NCBI GenBank assembly: GCA_013289395.1
Contig: JABCZY010000003.1
Coordinates: 7,464 to 45,832 of the forward strand
Reading direction: 5' to 3'
Source of the DNA: Bacteroidota bacterium
GTDB taxonomy: Bacteria > Bacteroidota > Bacteroidia > JABEUT01
Length of the DNA stretch: 38,369 bases
The position numbers were made by a program, and so were the translations under genes. Below, one piece after another: positions 7,062 to 16,600 of the stretch (the first letter of the stretch is position 1; the number at the start of each line of letters is the position of its first letter). The notes beneath the pieces are model-generated. The model saw only the letters and a program-made list of their open reading frames with translations, ran no database searches and was not told the DNA's origin.

Positions 7062-8291
7062 ATGAAGAAACTACTTATAAGTCTAAGCCTGTTAACAGCA
7101 GGAATGCAATCGTTCGCACAGATCCCTGTAATAAGTTCATGGATAGTGAACACTACGGGTGCTACCGGTTACGGCAGCATACCATCGAACGTGCAGATAG
7201 ACCAGTTCGACAGCACCGACGTATATATAAGCTGCACCTGTATACCCGGCTACAACATTGGCCCGTGGACAGGCAACCCTAATGTACCGAGTAACCAGAA
7301 CTTTTGCTTTAAAATTACCCGTAGCCCTAAACAAAATACCGGTAAAACAGATTCTGTTGGACTGGGGCAGATTGGTGTGTGGAGCAACGGCGTGGTAGCG
7401 TATAATTCGAGCGATGGTATGACATATAACAATGATGGAGTATGGCACCGCAATGCATATTATTTTGAAGGCCCTAGTTTTGATAATTGCCTTGGCCACC
7501 CTGACCAACGTGGCTGTTACCACCACCACGTAAATCCAACATGTTTGTATAACGATAAGGATAGCTCAAAGCACTCGCCAATCATTGGCTATGCATTCGA
7601 TGGGTTTCCTATTTATGGTGCCTATGGATATGCCAATACAAATGGCACAGGCGGAATTAAGCGCATGATAACATCGTACCAGAAACGCAAAATGGTAAAC
7701 AGAGATACCTTACCAAGTGGTGCGGTTGCAACAGCAGCGGGACCTGCAGTAAGTGGCACCTACCCTATTGGCGATTTTATGGAAGACTATACTTATGTAG
7801 CCAGTTCAGGTGACCTTGATGCACACAATGGCAGGTTTTGCGTTACCCCCGATTATCCAGCTGGTATATACGCATACTTTGTAACTATCGATAAAACACA
7901 AACGCCTGTATTCCCTTATGTATTGGGCTATACCTATTATGGAACTGTGCAGGCAGGCAACACAGCACCGGCAGGTGGTAACAATACACCTCCGGGTGGT
8001 ACAGTTGTATATACCCCAACGGGCGTAAACGAAGTAACCAGAACCATTAAATGTACACTGGAACCAAACCCTGTTGAGGATTACACATATATTTATTTAG
8101 ACCCTAGCAGCGATAACAATATTACTGCTACACTATATAATAACGAAGGCCAGTTATTGCAAACATTTACCAACTGGCACCCGAGCATGAGCTATGCACT
8201 GAACATGACTGGCTACCCTGCAGGCTTGTATTTCTTACATTTGCAAACCGATAAGAACTATATGGTTCAAAAAATAGTGAAGGTAAACTGA
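7062..8291 (+). CDS. YHYH-domain protein with T9SS C-terminal sorting domain
   Basis: A 409-aa secreted protein. Signal peptide 1-20 (cleavage after SFAQ). The YHYH domain spans about 105-285: the name-giving stretch is G-C-Y-H-H-H at 151-156, followed by I-I-G-Y-A-F-D-G-F-P-I-Y-G (174-186) and H-N-G-R-F…Y-A-Y-F (256-276). A Gly/Thr/Pro linker leads to a type A sorting domain (about 330-409: L-E-P-N-P-V-E-D… G-L-Y-F-L-H-L… Q-K-I-V-K-V-N), so it should cross the outer membrane through T9SS. First gene of an operon; its TGA overlaps the next ATG by one base. The biochemical role of YHYH domains is unclear. The His/Cys clusters and MbnP/MbnH partners make metal binding plausible but unproven. 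Confidence 0.85.
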   Translation: MKKLLISLSLLTAGMQSFAQIPVISSWIVNTTGATGYGSIPSNVQIDQFDSTDVYISCTCIPGYNIGPWTGNPNVPSNQNFCFKITRSPKQNTGKTDSVGLGQIGVWSNGVVAYNSSDGMTYNNDGVWHRNAYYFEGPSFDNCLGHPDQRGCYHHHVNPTCLYNDKDSSKHSPIIGYAFDGFPIYGAYGYANTNGTGGIKRMITSYQKRKMVNRDTLPSGAVATAAGPAVSGTYPIGDFMEDYTYVASSGDLDAHNGRFCVTPDYPAGIYAYFVTIDKTQTPVFPYVLGYTYYGTVQAGNTAPAGGNNTPPGGTVVYTPTGVNEVTRTIKCTLEPNPVEDYTYIYLDPSSDNNITATLYNNEGQLLQTFTNWHPSMSYALNMTGYPAGLYFLHLQTDKNYMVQKIVKVN

Positions 8292-9010
8292 TGCTAAAAA
8301 AAATTCTGTATACAATGTTTTGCATAGCAGCCCTTGTGGCTGCTATGTCTTTTACTGCACCGACCGGTTCAGTTACTATTACATTCAGTAATTATGTTGG
8401 CAGCTCGCTATTAAAGCTCGATAGCGCAATATACAAAAATGAGTTGGGGCAGTCCTATACCGTTTCGAAATTCAAATACTACGTTGGCAATATTCAGTTA
8501 AAAAAAGCTGACGGCACTAAATATGTATCAGACAAGTATTATTTAATTAATGAAGAAGAAGCCGCATCGAAACAAATTACATTAAGCAATGTACCGGAAG
8601 GTAATTACACAAGCATAAGTTTTATATTAGGTGTAGACAGTCTGCATAATTGCAGCGGCGCACAAACCGATGCCCTTGACCCTGTTAACGCTATGTTTTG
8701 GACTTGGAACACGGGTTATATATTTTTAAAGATGGAAGGTAAGTCTCCGGTATCAACACAGCCTGGGCATTTACTGGAGTTTCATATTGGCGGATATATG
8801 CAGCCTAATAATTGTATACGCACAATTAATCTGCCAATAAAAAATGGAATGCAGGTTGTAGAGAAAACCATGTTACATATTAAAGCTAATGTGTCGGATC
8901 TTTTCAAAACTCCTACAAGTATCGATTTCTCTAAAATATCATCGGTAACCGATTTTCATAATGCAACAACCATAGCCAATAACTACGCCGATATGTTCAG
9001 CATACAATGA
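8291..9010 (+). CDS. MbnP-like copper-binding protein
   Basis: A 239-aa exported protein with a signal peptide (about 1-20) and a beta-sandwich domain matching the MbnP family: 'YTVSKFKYYVGNIQLKKADG', 'FILGVDSLHN' and the characteristic W137-T-W139-N-T-G-Y-I-F-L-K-M-E-G block, then G-H160-L-L-E-F-H165-I-G-G. In methanotroph MbnP a tryptophan is oxidised to kynurenine by MbnH and takes part in copper binding. W137 and W139 are candidates here, by position only. Two cysteines (C121, C175) may form a disulfide. Its ATG overlaps the YHYH stop by one base and its stop overlaps the peroxidase start by four (ATGA), so the three are translationally coupled. There is no methanobactin precursor gene nearby. 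Confidence 0.82.
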   Translation: MLKKILYTMFCIAALVAAMSFTAPTGSVTITFSNYVGSSLLKLDSAIYKNELGQSYTVSKFKYYVGNIQLKKADGTKYVSDKYYLINEEEAASKQITLSNVPEGNYTSISFILGVDSLHNCSGAQTDALDPVNAMFWTWNTGYIFLKMEGKSPVSTQPGHLLEFHIGGYMQPNNCIRTINLPIKNGMQVVEKTMLHIKANVSDLFKTPTSIDFSKISSVTDFHNATTIANNYADMFSIQ

Positions 9011-10059
9011 AAAGAAAACACATTTACATATCAGCACTTATAATAGCTTGCGTTATATCACTTGCTTTTATTGGTAGTGACAAATACTGGACCATTACAG
9101 CTAACGATGTTAAGCTCGATTTCCCTGTTAATTTCCCAAAGCCTGTTTATACATTTAAAGACAACACCCCTACTCCAGCCGAATTTACCCTTGGCCGTAA
9201 ATTGTTCTACGACCCTATACTTTCGCGCGATAGTTCCATCAGTTGTGGATTTTGCCACCAGCGTATTGCCGCATTTGCGCATTTCGATCATCCTATAAGT
9301 CATGGTATAAATGGCTTACTGGGCAAACGCAATGTGCCACCCCTGCAAAACCTTATATGGCAAAACTCATTTATGTGGGATGGTGGCGTAAATAATTTAG
9401 AAGTGCAACCCATATCACCCATTACCAACCATGTAGAAATGGCAGAAGATCTGGGGCATATAATCACCAAACTGAAACGCAACAAAACTTATGCAGCCAT
9501 GTTCAACGATGCCTTTGGCGATACTATTATTAATTCACAACGCTTACTGAAAGTATTGGCACAGTTTACCGGGCTTATGGTATCGAACAATTCGCGCTAC
9601 GATAAATATCTGCGTGGCGAAGACACGTTATCGGCTGCTGAGTTACATGGCTTGAAACTGTTCAGAGACAATTGTGCGCAGTGCCACAAAGAGCCTTTGT
9701 TTACCGATAACAGTTACCGCAACAATGGTTTAAAGTACGACAGCACTTTCCACGATTCTGGCAGGATGGCAATTACGGGCAACAAAATTGATTTCATGAA
9801 ATTCCGTGTGCCCAGCCTCAGGAATATTGAAATGACTTACCCTTATATGCACGATGGCAGGTTTCATACCTTAAAACAGGTGCTCGATCATTATACGCAA
9901 ACATTTATCCGCACGCCTACCCTCGATGGTATTTTAGTGAAAGGCATTTCACTTTCCGAGCAGGATAAAACGGATGTCATTTCGTTTTTGAAAACGCTTA
10001 CCGACAAGACCTTTCTCTACGATCGTCGCTTTGCCGACCCTAACTTTGTGAGGAATTAA
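9007..10059 (+). CDS. MbnH-like dihaem cytochrome c peroxidase family protein
   Basis: A 350-aa periplasmic dihaem enzyme. N-terminal signal/anchor 6-23. Haem 1 motif C80-G-F-C83-H84 after 'FTLGRKLFYDPILSRDSSIS'; haem 2 motif C223-A-Q-C226-H227. Other family landmarks are F-M-W-D-G-G (122-127), 'PITNHVEMAED', the 'FRVPSLRNIEMTYPYMHDGRF' block and the terminal 'LSEQDKTDVISFLKTLTD'. Family members reduce H2O2 (CcpA, MauG-like); next to an MbnP gene the likely job is MbnH, oxidising a Trp of MbnP to kynurenine through a bis-Fe(IV)-type state. The 4-bp ATGA overlap with the MbnP gene supports that pairing. Followed by a hairpin terminator at 10121. Confidence 0.88.
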   Translation: MKRKHIYISALIIACVISLAFIGSDKYWTITANDVKLDFPVNFPKPVYTFKDNTPTPAEFTLGRKLFYDPILSRDSSISCGFCHQRIAAFAHFDHPISHGINGLLGKRNVPPLQNLIWQNSFMWDGGVNNLEVQPISPITNHVEMAEDLGHIITKLKRNKTYAAMFNDAFGDTIINSQRLLKVLAQFTGLMVSNNSRYDKYLRGEDTLSAAELHGLKLFRDNCAQCHKEPLFTDNSYRNNGLKYDSTFHDSGRMAITGNKIDFMKFRVPSLRNIEMTYPYMHDGRFHTLKQVLDHYTQTFIRTPTLDGILVKGISLSEQDKTDVISFLKTLTDKTFLYDRRFADPNFVRN

Positions 10060-10120
10060 TAATGAGTATTTAGTAGTGAGTATTGAGAAGTTAGTCGGAT
10101 TTATGAGCAAAACTAAATGC

Positions 10121-10146
10121 AGCCCCAAACCCCTAAAGGGGCTTTT
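10121..10146 (+). terminator. Probable terminator of the YHYH-MbnP-MbnH operon
   Basis: AGCCCC pairs with GGGGCT around AAACCCCTAAA, followed by TTTTAATT. The CCCCTAAAGGGGC core also resembles a common Bacteroidota intergenic palindrome. The stretch before it (10060-10120) is low-complexity 'GAGTATT…GTGAGTATTGAG' DNA with no gene. Confidence 0.6.
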
Positions 10147-10180
10147 AATTCGTAATTTTTAATTCCTAATTCTTAATTGC

Positions 10181-10390
10181 ATTTGGGGCGACTCTTGCTC
10201 CCTGCTTGCCTGTGTTTCCTATACTCGCATCATTTGCAGCTAACCCGCGCCCACCTTTTCTGCAGTTGTTAGTCGACAGTCATAAGTCGTCAATGTATTT
10301 GCGTTAGGGATAGTAGCGTAAAGCCCACAGCCGACCCTAGGAGGCGAGGACTTGCAGCGTATAGCCCGACCCGTAGGGGAACGCCCAAAT
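10181..10390 (+). repeat. Dispersed MITE-like repeat, copy B
   Basis: Starts ATTTGGGGCG and ends CGCCCAAAT, which are imperfect terminal inverted repeats of about 9-10 bp. It shares with copies A and C the blocks CTCCCTGCTTGCCTG, CTCGCATCATTTGC, GCTAACCCGCGCCCA, GCGTTAGGGAT and GTAGGGGAACGCCC. Its middle carries an AGTCGACAGTCATAAGTCG string (10271-10291), also found in the SpoIIE coding sequences. It is preceded by an AT-rich TAATTTTTAATTCCTAATTC run and has no coding capacity. Together with copy A it brackets the YHYH-MbnP-MbnH operon in inverted orientation. Confidence 0.85.
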
Positions 10391-10406
10391 AATAAAAAAA
10401 GATAAA

Positions 10407-10808
10407 CTACTTCTTCTGAAACACCTTTTTACCCGAAGCACCCAGTAATAAATAGTGCGCATCAATAGAATTAATATTCACATCGGTATACTTGCTGTAC
10501 CCATCTTTATACTCACGCAACGAATAACAGGTAACCGCATCGGTAGAAAGAAAATTATCGATGAACTTATAACTCCAGTACGATTGATTGCGGCTTGGCG
10601 CACCGTTCATGGTGACTATAACTGTCTCGGCCAGGGTGTCTGGCGAAATAACCAGGCGGTGGGCTGTATCGCCAACCTCTACCCAGGTACCTATCAGCAG
10701 ATCTTTTATTTTATTGGTATCAAGTTTCTGACAAGGGTCGTATGCTTTTTGAGCAAAACCAAAGCTTGTAATAAGTGCTAATGCAAGTGTACCTATAATG
10801 CGTTTCAT
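10407..10808 (-). CDS. Small secreted protein, lipocalin-like fold suspected
   Basis: A 133-aa protein with a clear signal peptide (M-K-R-I-I-G…S-F-G-F-A-Q, cleavage after residue 19). The mature part begins with a Cys and contains 'LLIGTWVEVGDTAHRLVISPDTL', the G-x-W opening followed by beta strands that is typical of lipocalin-like domains; the match is weak. Two cysteines (in DPCQK and VTCYS) may pair. It lies 35 bp downstream of the 941-aa surface-protein gene on the same strand and may be the last gene of that transcript. Ligand and role unknown. Confidence 0.7.
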   Translation of the reverse strand: MKRIIGTLALALITSFGFAQKAYDPCQKLDTNKIKDLLIGTWVEVGDTAHRLVISPDTLAETVIVTMNGAPSRNQSYWSYKFIDNFLSTDAVTCYSLREYKDGYSKYTDVNINSIDAHYLLLGASGKKVFQKK

Positions 10809-10843
10809 AATCGTATGGGGTTTAATAACCCAAAAGTAAAAAA

Positions 10844-13669
10844 CTATTGCAACACGACCTTAGTTACTGCAATATTGTTCCTATCAGCGTTAAATGCTTT
10901 TATAAAGTACACACCCTTTGCAAGGTTGTTACCTGATAATTCATATTGCTTGCCTGTACATTCTATTGCTTCCAATGTTCTTCCAGTCATATCATCAACT
11001 TCTAAATAGTGCTTACCATCGGTATTGAATACAACACTGGTTGCACTGGTGAAAGGATTTGGAAAGCATTTGATATTAAATGAAGGAGTGTTTATATTTT
11101 CCACTGACACTGCTTTTGTAACAATTGTACTAACTGTAGTGTTTGTTTTCACCACAGGGTTTGCATCAAAATAAATACCTGCGCCGTTCTTTATTACATC
11201 TCCGCCTACATCAGTACTCATAGGATATATAGTATATTCAATTATGCCTATGCTGCTTGTTTTACTCTTCGCTGTATCGGGCAAGTCAATATTATTAAAG
11301 GTAAATTTTACAATATGGCCAGATGTTATGGTAGTAACCACTTCACTGCTGCTCGATGTTATTCTAAGGGTTGTAGGGTCAACATAAGGGCTTAAGGTAT
11401 CTATTACTACTACATTCTTTGCAACGGCTGTACCCGTGTTCTGGAAATGGATTGTATAACTCAGTAGTTGTTTGGTTGAAATATCGCCTTCAGGTAGCAC
11501 ACTCTTTCCATTTGGGTCGAACGGTAAGCCAACACAATTGGTAACCGATGGCTTTATCCAATACGTAATACTATTATTAGATGTATTTGAATCGCCTGCA
11601 ACAGGTGTAATAAACAGGGAAGTAAAAATACTATCACCTGCAGGCACACTGCTTATATTTCCGGTTAACGATACACAATGTATCATACCTGTATCTGAAA
11701 GATTAACATAGTTCCATATCAATGTATCGCCGCTTACATGAGCAACACTATCAGAAATGGTATGAGTTATATGAAAAGCAGTATCGAGCAACAACTTCAT
11801 AGTTCCTTTCACAACCTGGCATTTGTTGTTAAATATGCAGGCTTGTATTGATGCATTTGAAACACTTGGGGTATCTACGCATACTTGTAAACTGCCTGTA
11901 AGGTCGAAGCCATTACCCGGGTAAACGCCAACAGGCGAAGAAACAGTTGCTGTACAACCTGAATCAGAAGTTACCGTTTCAGAAACATTATACATACCAT
12001 CGGTTGCAAATGTGTGAGTAGGGTTTTGCAGGGTTGAAGTAGCTCCATTTCCAAAATTCCAATTCCATGATACTATACCACCAGTACTTTCATCGGTAAA
12101 AGCAATTGTATTACCACTACAAACCCCTGAATAGGTAAACGCAGCAGACGCATTTATTACATGTACTACAATAGCAGCTGAACTACTACAACCGGCAGCA
12201 TTTGTACCAATAACTGTATAAGTTGTAGTAACCGTAGGGCTTGCATTTGTACTCTGACAAGTGGCGCAACCAACGAAAGGGCTCCAGAGATAGGTTACTG
12301 CACCCGCGGCACTAAGCGTCACCGAGCTTCCGGCACAAATTGAACCTCCTGCTGACACAGTAAGTACAGGTGAAGGAATAACAATAACCGTATCAACAAC
12401 TGAACCTACGCAGCCATTGTTTGATGTTAGTGTAAGCGTTACACTATACGCACCTGCCATAGCATATGTATATGCAGGATCTGGAGCAGAAGAAACTCCG
12501 CTGGCAGGGTCACCAAATTTCCAACTCCATGAATTAATTATTCCTGGAGCAGCTATGGTTGACATATCGTTAAATTGTGTGAGATTACCTAAGCAAACTG
12601 AGTTACTGATGAAAACTGCAACAGGATTTGGATTTACCGTAACGGGCAACGTAATTGTATCGGAGCATCCATTAGCAGATGTAGCTATTAGTTGGACATT
12701 AAACGTTCCGCTTGCCCAGTATGTATGAGTCGGGTCTGTTGCTGTTGAATTAGTAGTTCCATCACCTGGATCCCAGTTAAAGCTTGTTGCACCGGTAGAA
12801 GTATTGGTAAACACTGTAGGAGTTCCGGAACAAACATTACTTGCAGTAAAGCCTGCACTTGGTAATGGGTTTACTTGCAAAACAACAGTTACAGGTGCAG
12901 CATTACAGCCATTATAATCCACTACCGATAAAGTATAAGTAGTAGTAGCTGCAGGAGAAACACTTAATGATGATGTAGTATTACCGCCGGGGACCCAGCT
13001 ATATTTATATGGTGCTGTTCCACCTGTAGCAGAATCGGATAGAAGGGATGAGTTACCAATACAAATGACAGAAGGTGAAGCAAAAGCATTAGCAACAACT
13101 GCTGTAGGTGATGCAACCCAAAGTGTTGTATCTGCTATGCATTTATTAGCATCGGTAACAACAACTGAATAGGTTCCGGGGCATAAGTTGTTAATAGAGG
13201 CGGTTTGTTGCCCATTGCTCCACGTAAAATTGAACGGAGAAGTTCCTCCACTTAGGATGACTGAAGCCGAACCATTGCATGCCCCATTACAGGAAACAGG
13301 AAATGCGGCGGCATTAAGTTTTAACTGTGCAGGTTCTGATATGCCCACAGTTGCAGTTGCGACACAACCATTAGTATCTGTTGCGGTTACAGTATAAATA
13401 CCCACAGCAAGGTTGCCTATACTATCTTTTGTGCTTCCCGTATTCCAACTAAAGGTATAAGGTGCTGTACCACCCGAAGCATTGGCTACTGCTGTGCCAG
13501 TTGAGCCACCATAGCATAAAACCGAGGTTGGTGCAACTGTTATTGTAATAGTAGGACATACCATTGTTGTACCTGATTCTTTGGCGGTATTAATACTACC
13601 TGCATACAAACTCACCGAAGCAAGGATACCCGCTATTAAGACTGATGACTTACTGATAATCTTTTTCAT
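10844..13669 (-). CDS. Large T9SS surface protein with SprB and PKD repeats
   Basis: A 941-aa exported adhesin-like protein. Signal peptide 1-23. Two SprB-type repeats (about 40-112 and 113-187; 'GGTAPYTFSWNTGSTKDSIGN…YTVTATDTNGC'), an Ig-like repeat, three PKD domains (about 268-346, 347-432, 505-585; 'F-N-W-D-P-G-D-G-T' and 'W-S-W-K-F-G-D' cores) with an Ig-like repeat between the second and third. From about 588 ('FDLTGSLQVCVDTP') to the end it has the tail shared with the next two genes: a DUF11/DUF7619-like 'FDPNGKSVLPEG…LSYTIHFQNTGTA…DTL' segment and a type A sorting domain (F-P-N-P-F-T-S-A-T…G-V-Y-F-I-K). Third gene of a minus-strand set spaced by only 16-17 bp, so co-transcription is likely. 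Probably cell-surface or secreted; ligand unknown. Confidence 0.85.
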   Translation of the reverse strand: MKKIISKSSVLIAGILASVSLYAGSINTAKESGTTMVCPTITITVAPTSVLCYGGSTGTAVANASGGTAPYTFSWNTGSTKDSIGNLAVGIYTVTATDTNGCVATATVGISEPAQLKLNAAAFPVSCNGACNGSASVILSGGTSPFNFTWSNGQQTASINNLCPGTYSVVVTDANKCIADTTLWVASPTAVVANAFASPSVICIGNSSLLSDSATGGTAPYKYSWVPGGNTTSSLSVSPAATTTYTLSVVDYNGCNAAPVTVVLQVNPLPSAGFTASNVCSGTPTVFTNTSTGATSFNWDPGDGTTNSTATDPTHTYWASGTFNVQLIATSANGCSDTITLPVTVNPNPVAVFISNSVCLGNLTQFNDMSTIAAPGIINSWSWKFGDPASGVSSAPDPAYTYAMAGAYSVTLTLTSNNGCVGSVVDTVIVIPSPVLTVSAGGSICAGSSVTLSAAGAVTYLWSPFVGCATCQSTNASPTVTTTYTVIGTNAAGCSSSAAIVVHVINASAAFTYSGVCSGNTIAFTDESTGGIVSWNWNFGNGATSTLQNPTHTFATDGMYNVSETVTSDSGCTATVSSPVGVYPGNGFDLTGSLQVCVDTPSVSNASIQACIFNNKCQVVKGTMKLLLDTAFHITHTISDSVAHVSGDTLIWNYVNLSDTGMIHCVSLTGNISSVPAGDSIFTSLFITPVAGDSNTSNNSITYWIKPSVTNCVGLPFDPNGKSVLPEGDISTKQLLSYTIHFQNTGTAVAKNVVVIDTLSPYVDPTTLRITSSSSEVVTTITSGHIVKFTFNNIDLPDTAKSKTSSIGIIEYTIYPMSTDVGGDVIKNGAGIYFDANPVVKTNTTVSTIVTKAVSVENINTPSFNIKCFPNPFTSATSVVFNTDGKHYLEVDDMTGRTLEAIECTGKQYELSGNNLAKGVYFIKAFNADRNNIAVTKVVLQ

Positions 13670-13686
13670 GGTGAGGGCTTATTAAA

Positions 13687-16600
13687 TTACTGCAATACAA
13701 CTTTTGTTATTGCCACATTACTCCTATCATCATTATATGCTTTTATAAAGTATACACCAGTTGCAAGGTTGTTGCGTTGCAACTCGTATTGTTTGCCTGT
13801 GCATTCTATACTTTCAACTACACGGCCTGTCATATCATCAAGTTCTAAATAATGTTTACCATCGGTATTGAATATTACACTGGTTGCACTTGTAAACGGG
13901 TTCGGGAAACAAGCTATGTTAAACGATGTACTTACATTCTGCACACTTAACGGACCGCCAACTATCGGGCTGATTGTTGTGTTTGTATTCACAACAGGGT
14001 TTGCATCAAAGTAAATGCCTGCTTTGTTCTTTATTACATCTCCGGCAACGGCTGAACCCTTAGGGCTTATGGTGTATTGCACCACACCTATGCTGCTTGT
14101 TTTGCTTGTTGCAGTATCGGGTAGGTTTATGTTATTGAACGTGAAATGCACAATATTACCTGAGGTAATAGTTGTAACTACTTCACTACTGCTTGATGTC
14201 ACCTTCAATGTTGTGGGATCAACATACTGACTAAGTGTATCTATAACCACAACATTCTTGGCAGGTGCTGTTCCAGTGTTCTGAAAATGAATGGTATAAC
14301 TCAGCTGTTGGGTTGCCGAAATGTTTCCTTCAGGCATTACACTCTTCTCATTCGGGTCAAATGGAATACCCACACAATTAAAAGGGAAAGGTTTTACCCA
14401 ATAGGTAACACTATTATTAGAAGGAATTGAATCGCCCGCCGTTGGTGTAATAAACATGGAAACAAACACACTGTCGCCTGCAGGCACATTACTTACTGTA
14501 CCTGTTAAGGTTACACAATGTGTTTTACCAAAATACGAAAGGCTGTCGTAATTCCATATCAGGGTGTCTCCGCTTACATGTGCCACGCTGTCCGATACCG
14601 TATTGGTTATATGAATTGCTGTATCGAGCACTAATTTCAATTGCCCGTTCATTACCTGGCAACGGTTATTAAATATGCATGCCTGTATAGATGCCCCCGA
14701 AATTTTAGGAGTATCAATACAAACCTGCAGGTTACCGGCAAGGTCGAAGCCGTTGTAAGGTGTTACTGTAACTGCTTTTGTTGCATTCATACTGCAAGCT
14801 CCATTCGATCCGGTTACAGTATACGTGGTTGTAGCAGGTGGAGAAACTAAAACTGTTGATGTTGTAGCGCCTGTATTCCATGAATATGTTGTAGCACCAC
14901 TTGCGGTAAGTGCTGTTGAATTACCTGCACAAATAAGGCTATCGCCAATTATAGTAACCGTTGGTGCTTTACTTACTACTACCACTATTGATGTATCTTT
15001 TACACAACCATTGTTCGATACACCCACAGTATACGTAATTGTAACTACAGGGTTGACTATAATAGTACTTGTAGTTCCACCCGAACCCCATGAATAATTT
15101 GTACCACCTGTGGCTGTTAATGTATCAGGCGTACCTGAACATAAAGCCGTTTTTCCGCTTAAGGTTATTAGAGGTATAGAACCAATAGTTACAGTAACCG
15201 TATTTGTACCGGGGCAACCAGCCGTAGTACCTGTTAATGTATAGGTAGTTGTTACCGATGGGGTTGCAATTACTGATGCTCCTGTAGTTGCTAACAAAGC
15301 ATTGTTGGGCGCCCATGTATATGCCGATGCACCACTAGCCGATAATGTAGATGAGCCGCCTGCACACATGCCGGCAGGAGACGCTGTTGCATTTACAGTA
15401 GGAGTTGCATTTACTGTTACAGCTACAACTGTTTGTGTTGCCACACAACCAAAGGCCGATGTACCATTTACAGAATATGTAATGGTATTGGCAGGTGTAG
15501 CCGTTACGCTGTTGCCCGTTGATGCACTAAGGCTTCCGGTAGGTGTCCATGTATAAGTTGCGGCACCACTTGCATTTAATACCGTTGATGTGCCTGAACA
15601 GATAGTGGTAGGCGTTGCACTGGCACTGATAACTGGTTTGGGATTAACAGCTACAGTAAACGCAGTGTCTTTTATACAGCCACCTGCATTTTTTACAGCC
15701 ACTGAATAGGTTGCTGTTGCAGCAGGGCTTACAATAATGCTGCTTGTGGTTGCACCCGTGTTCCATGTGTAACTTGTACCACCGCTTGCCACAAGAGTAT
15801 CAGAAATGCCCTGGCATTTTGTAACATTACCCTTTATGGTAACAGAAGGTGTTACCACAACAGTTACATAATTTGTTTTGGTAAGGCTGTCGCAATAAAA
15901 ACTGTTACATGTTTTTAATTTCACTGTGTAGACTCCCGGTGAAGCATAGGTATGTGTGGGGCTTTTTACAGTTGATGTGCCTCCGTCGCCAAAGTCCCAT
16001 GCCCATGTTGTTCCGTTCTTGGTAGTATTGGTAAACTTCACTGAATCGCCTGCGCAGGTATTGGTAACACTTGCAGTATATGCCAGGGCAATAACAGGGT
16101 ACGGATCAATGAACACCGTATATTCTGCATAGTTACCGCACAGTGCATCGCAAGCAGTATTTATGTAACTAAGGCCTGAGGCAACAATTCGCATCCGCAA
16201 CGGAGTGCTTGTTACAGCAGTGTGAGGCACTTTAAATGGTACCATTATAGTAGGGCTTCCGCTAATATTTCCACTTACCAACCGCTCTGAACCACTGATA
16301 GGGAATTTACCATCATTGTTATAATCTATCCATGCAACTGTATTTCCGCCAGCAGCATAAATGAGTGTGTATGAAGAATCAATTGTAAGGTGAATTTGAG
16401 GCGTACATGTAAAGTCGTTGGTAAAACCACCGCCCGGGTTTGTTTGTACACCATTCAAATTAACCATTGATATTTTTCCGGGTGTGCACGCGTAGGCGTA
16501 TTGTGTGGGCTTACAACTATCGGCAATGGGCACCTGCGGAATGTTGATAGGCACAATGTGTGATATAGAATCGGTACCCTTATAGTTTGTTGTCACCAAC

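Noticed and set aside
7062..10059. A methanobactin biosynthesis operon
   Set aside because: MbnP- and MbnH-like genes are present, but no MbnA precursor, MbnB/MbnC or MATE exporter is visible; only the copper-protein pair is supported.
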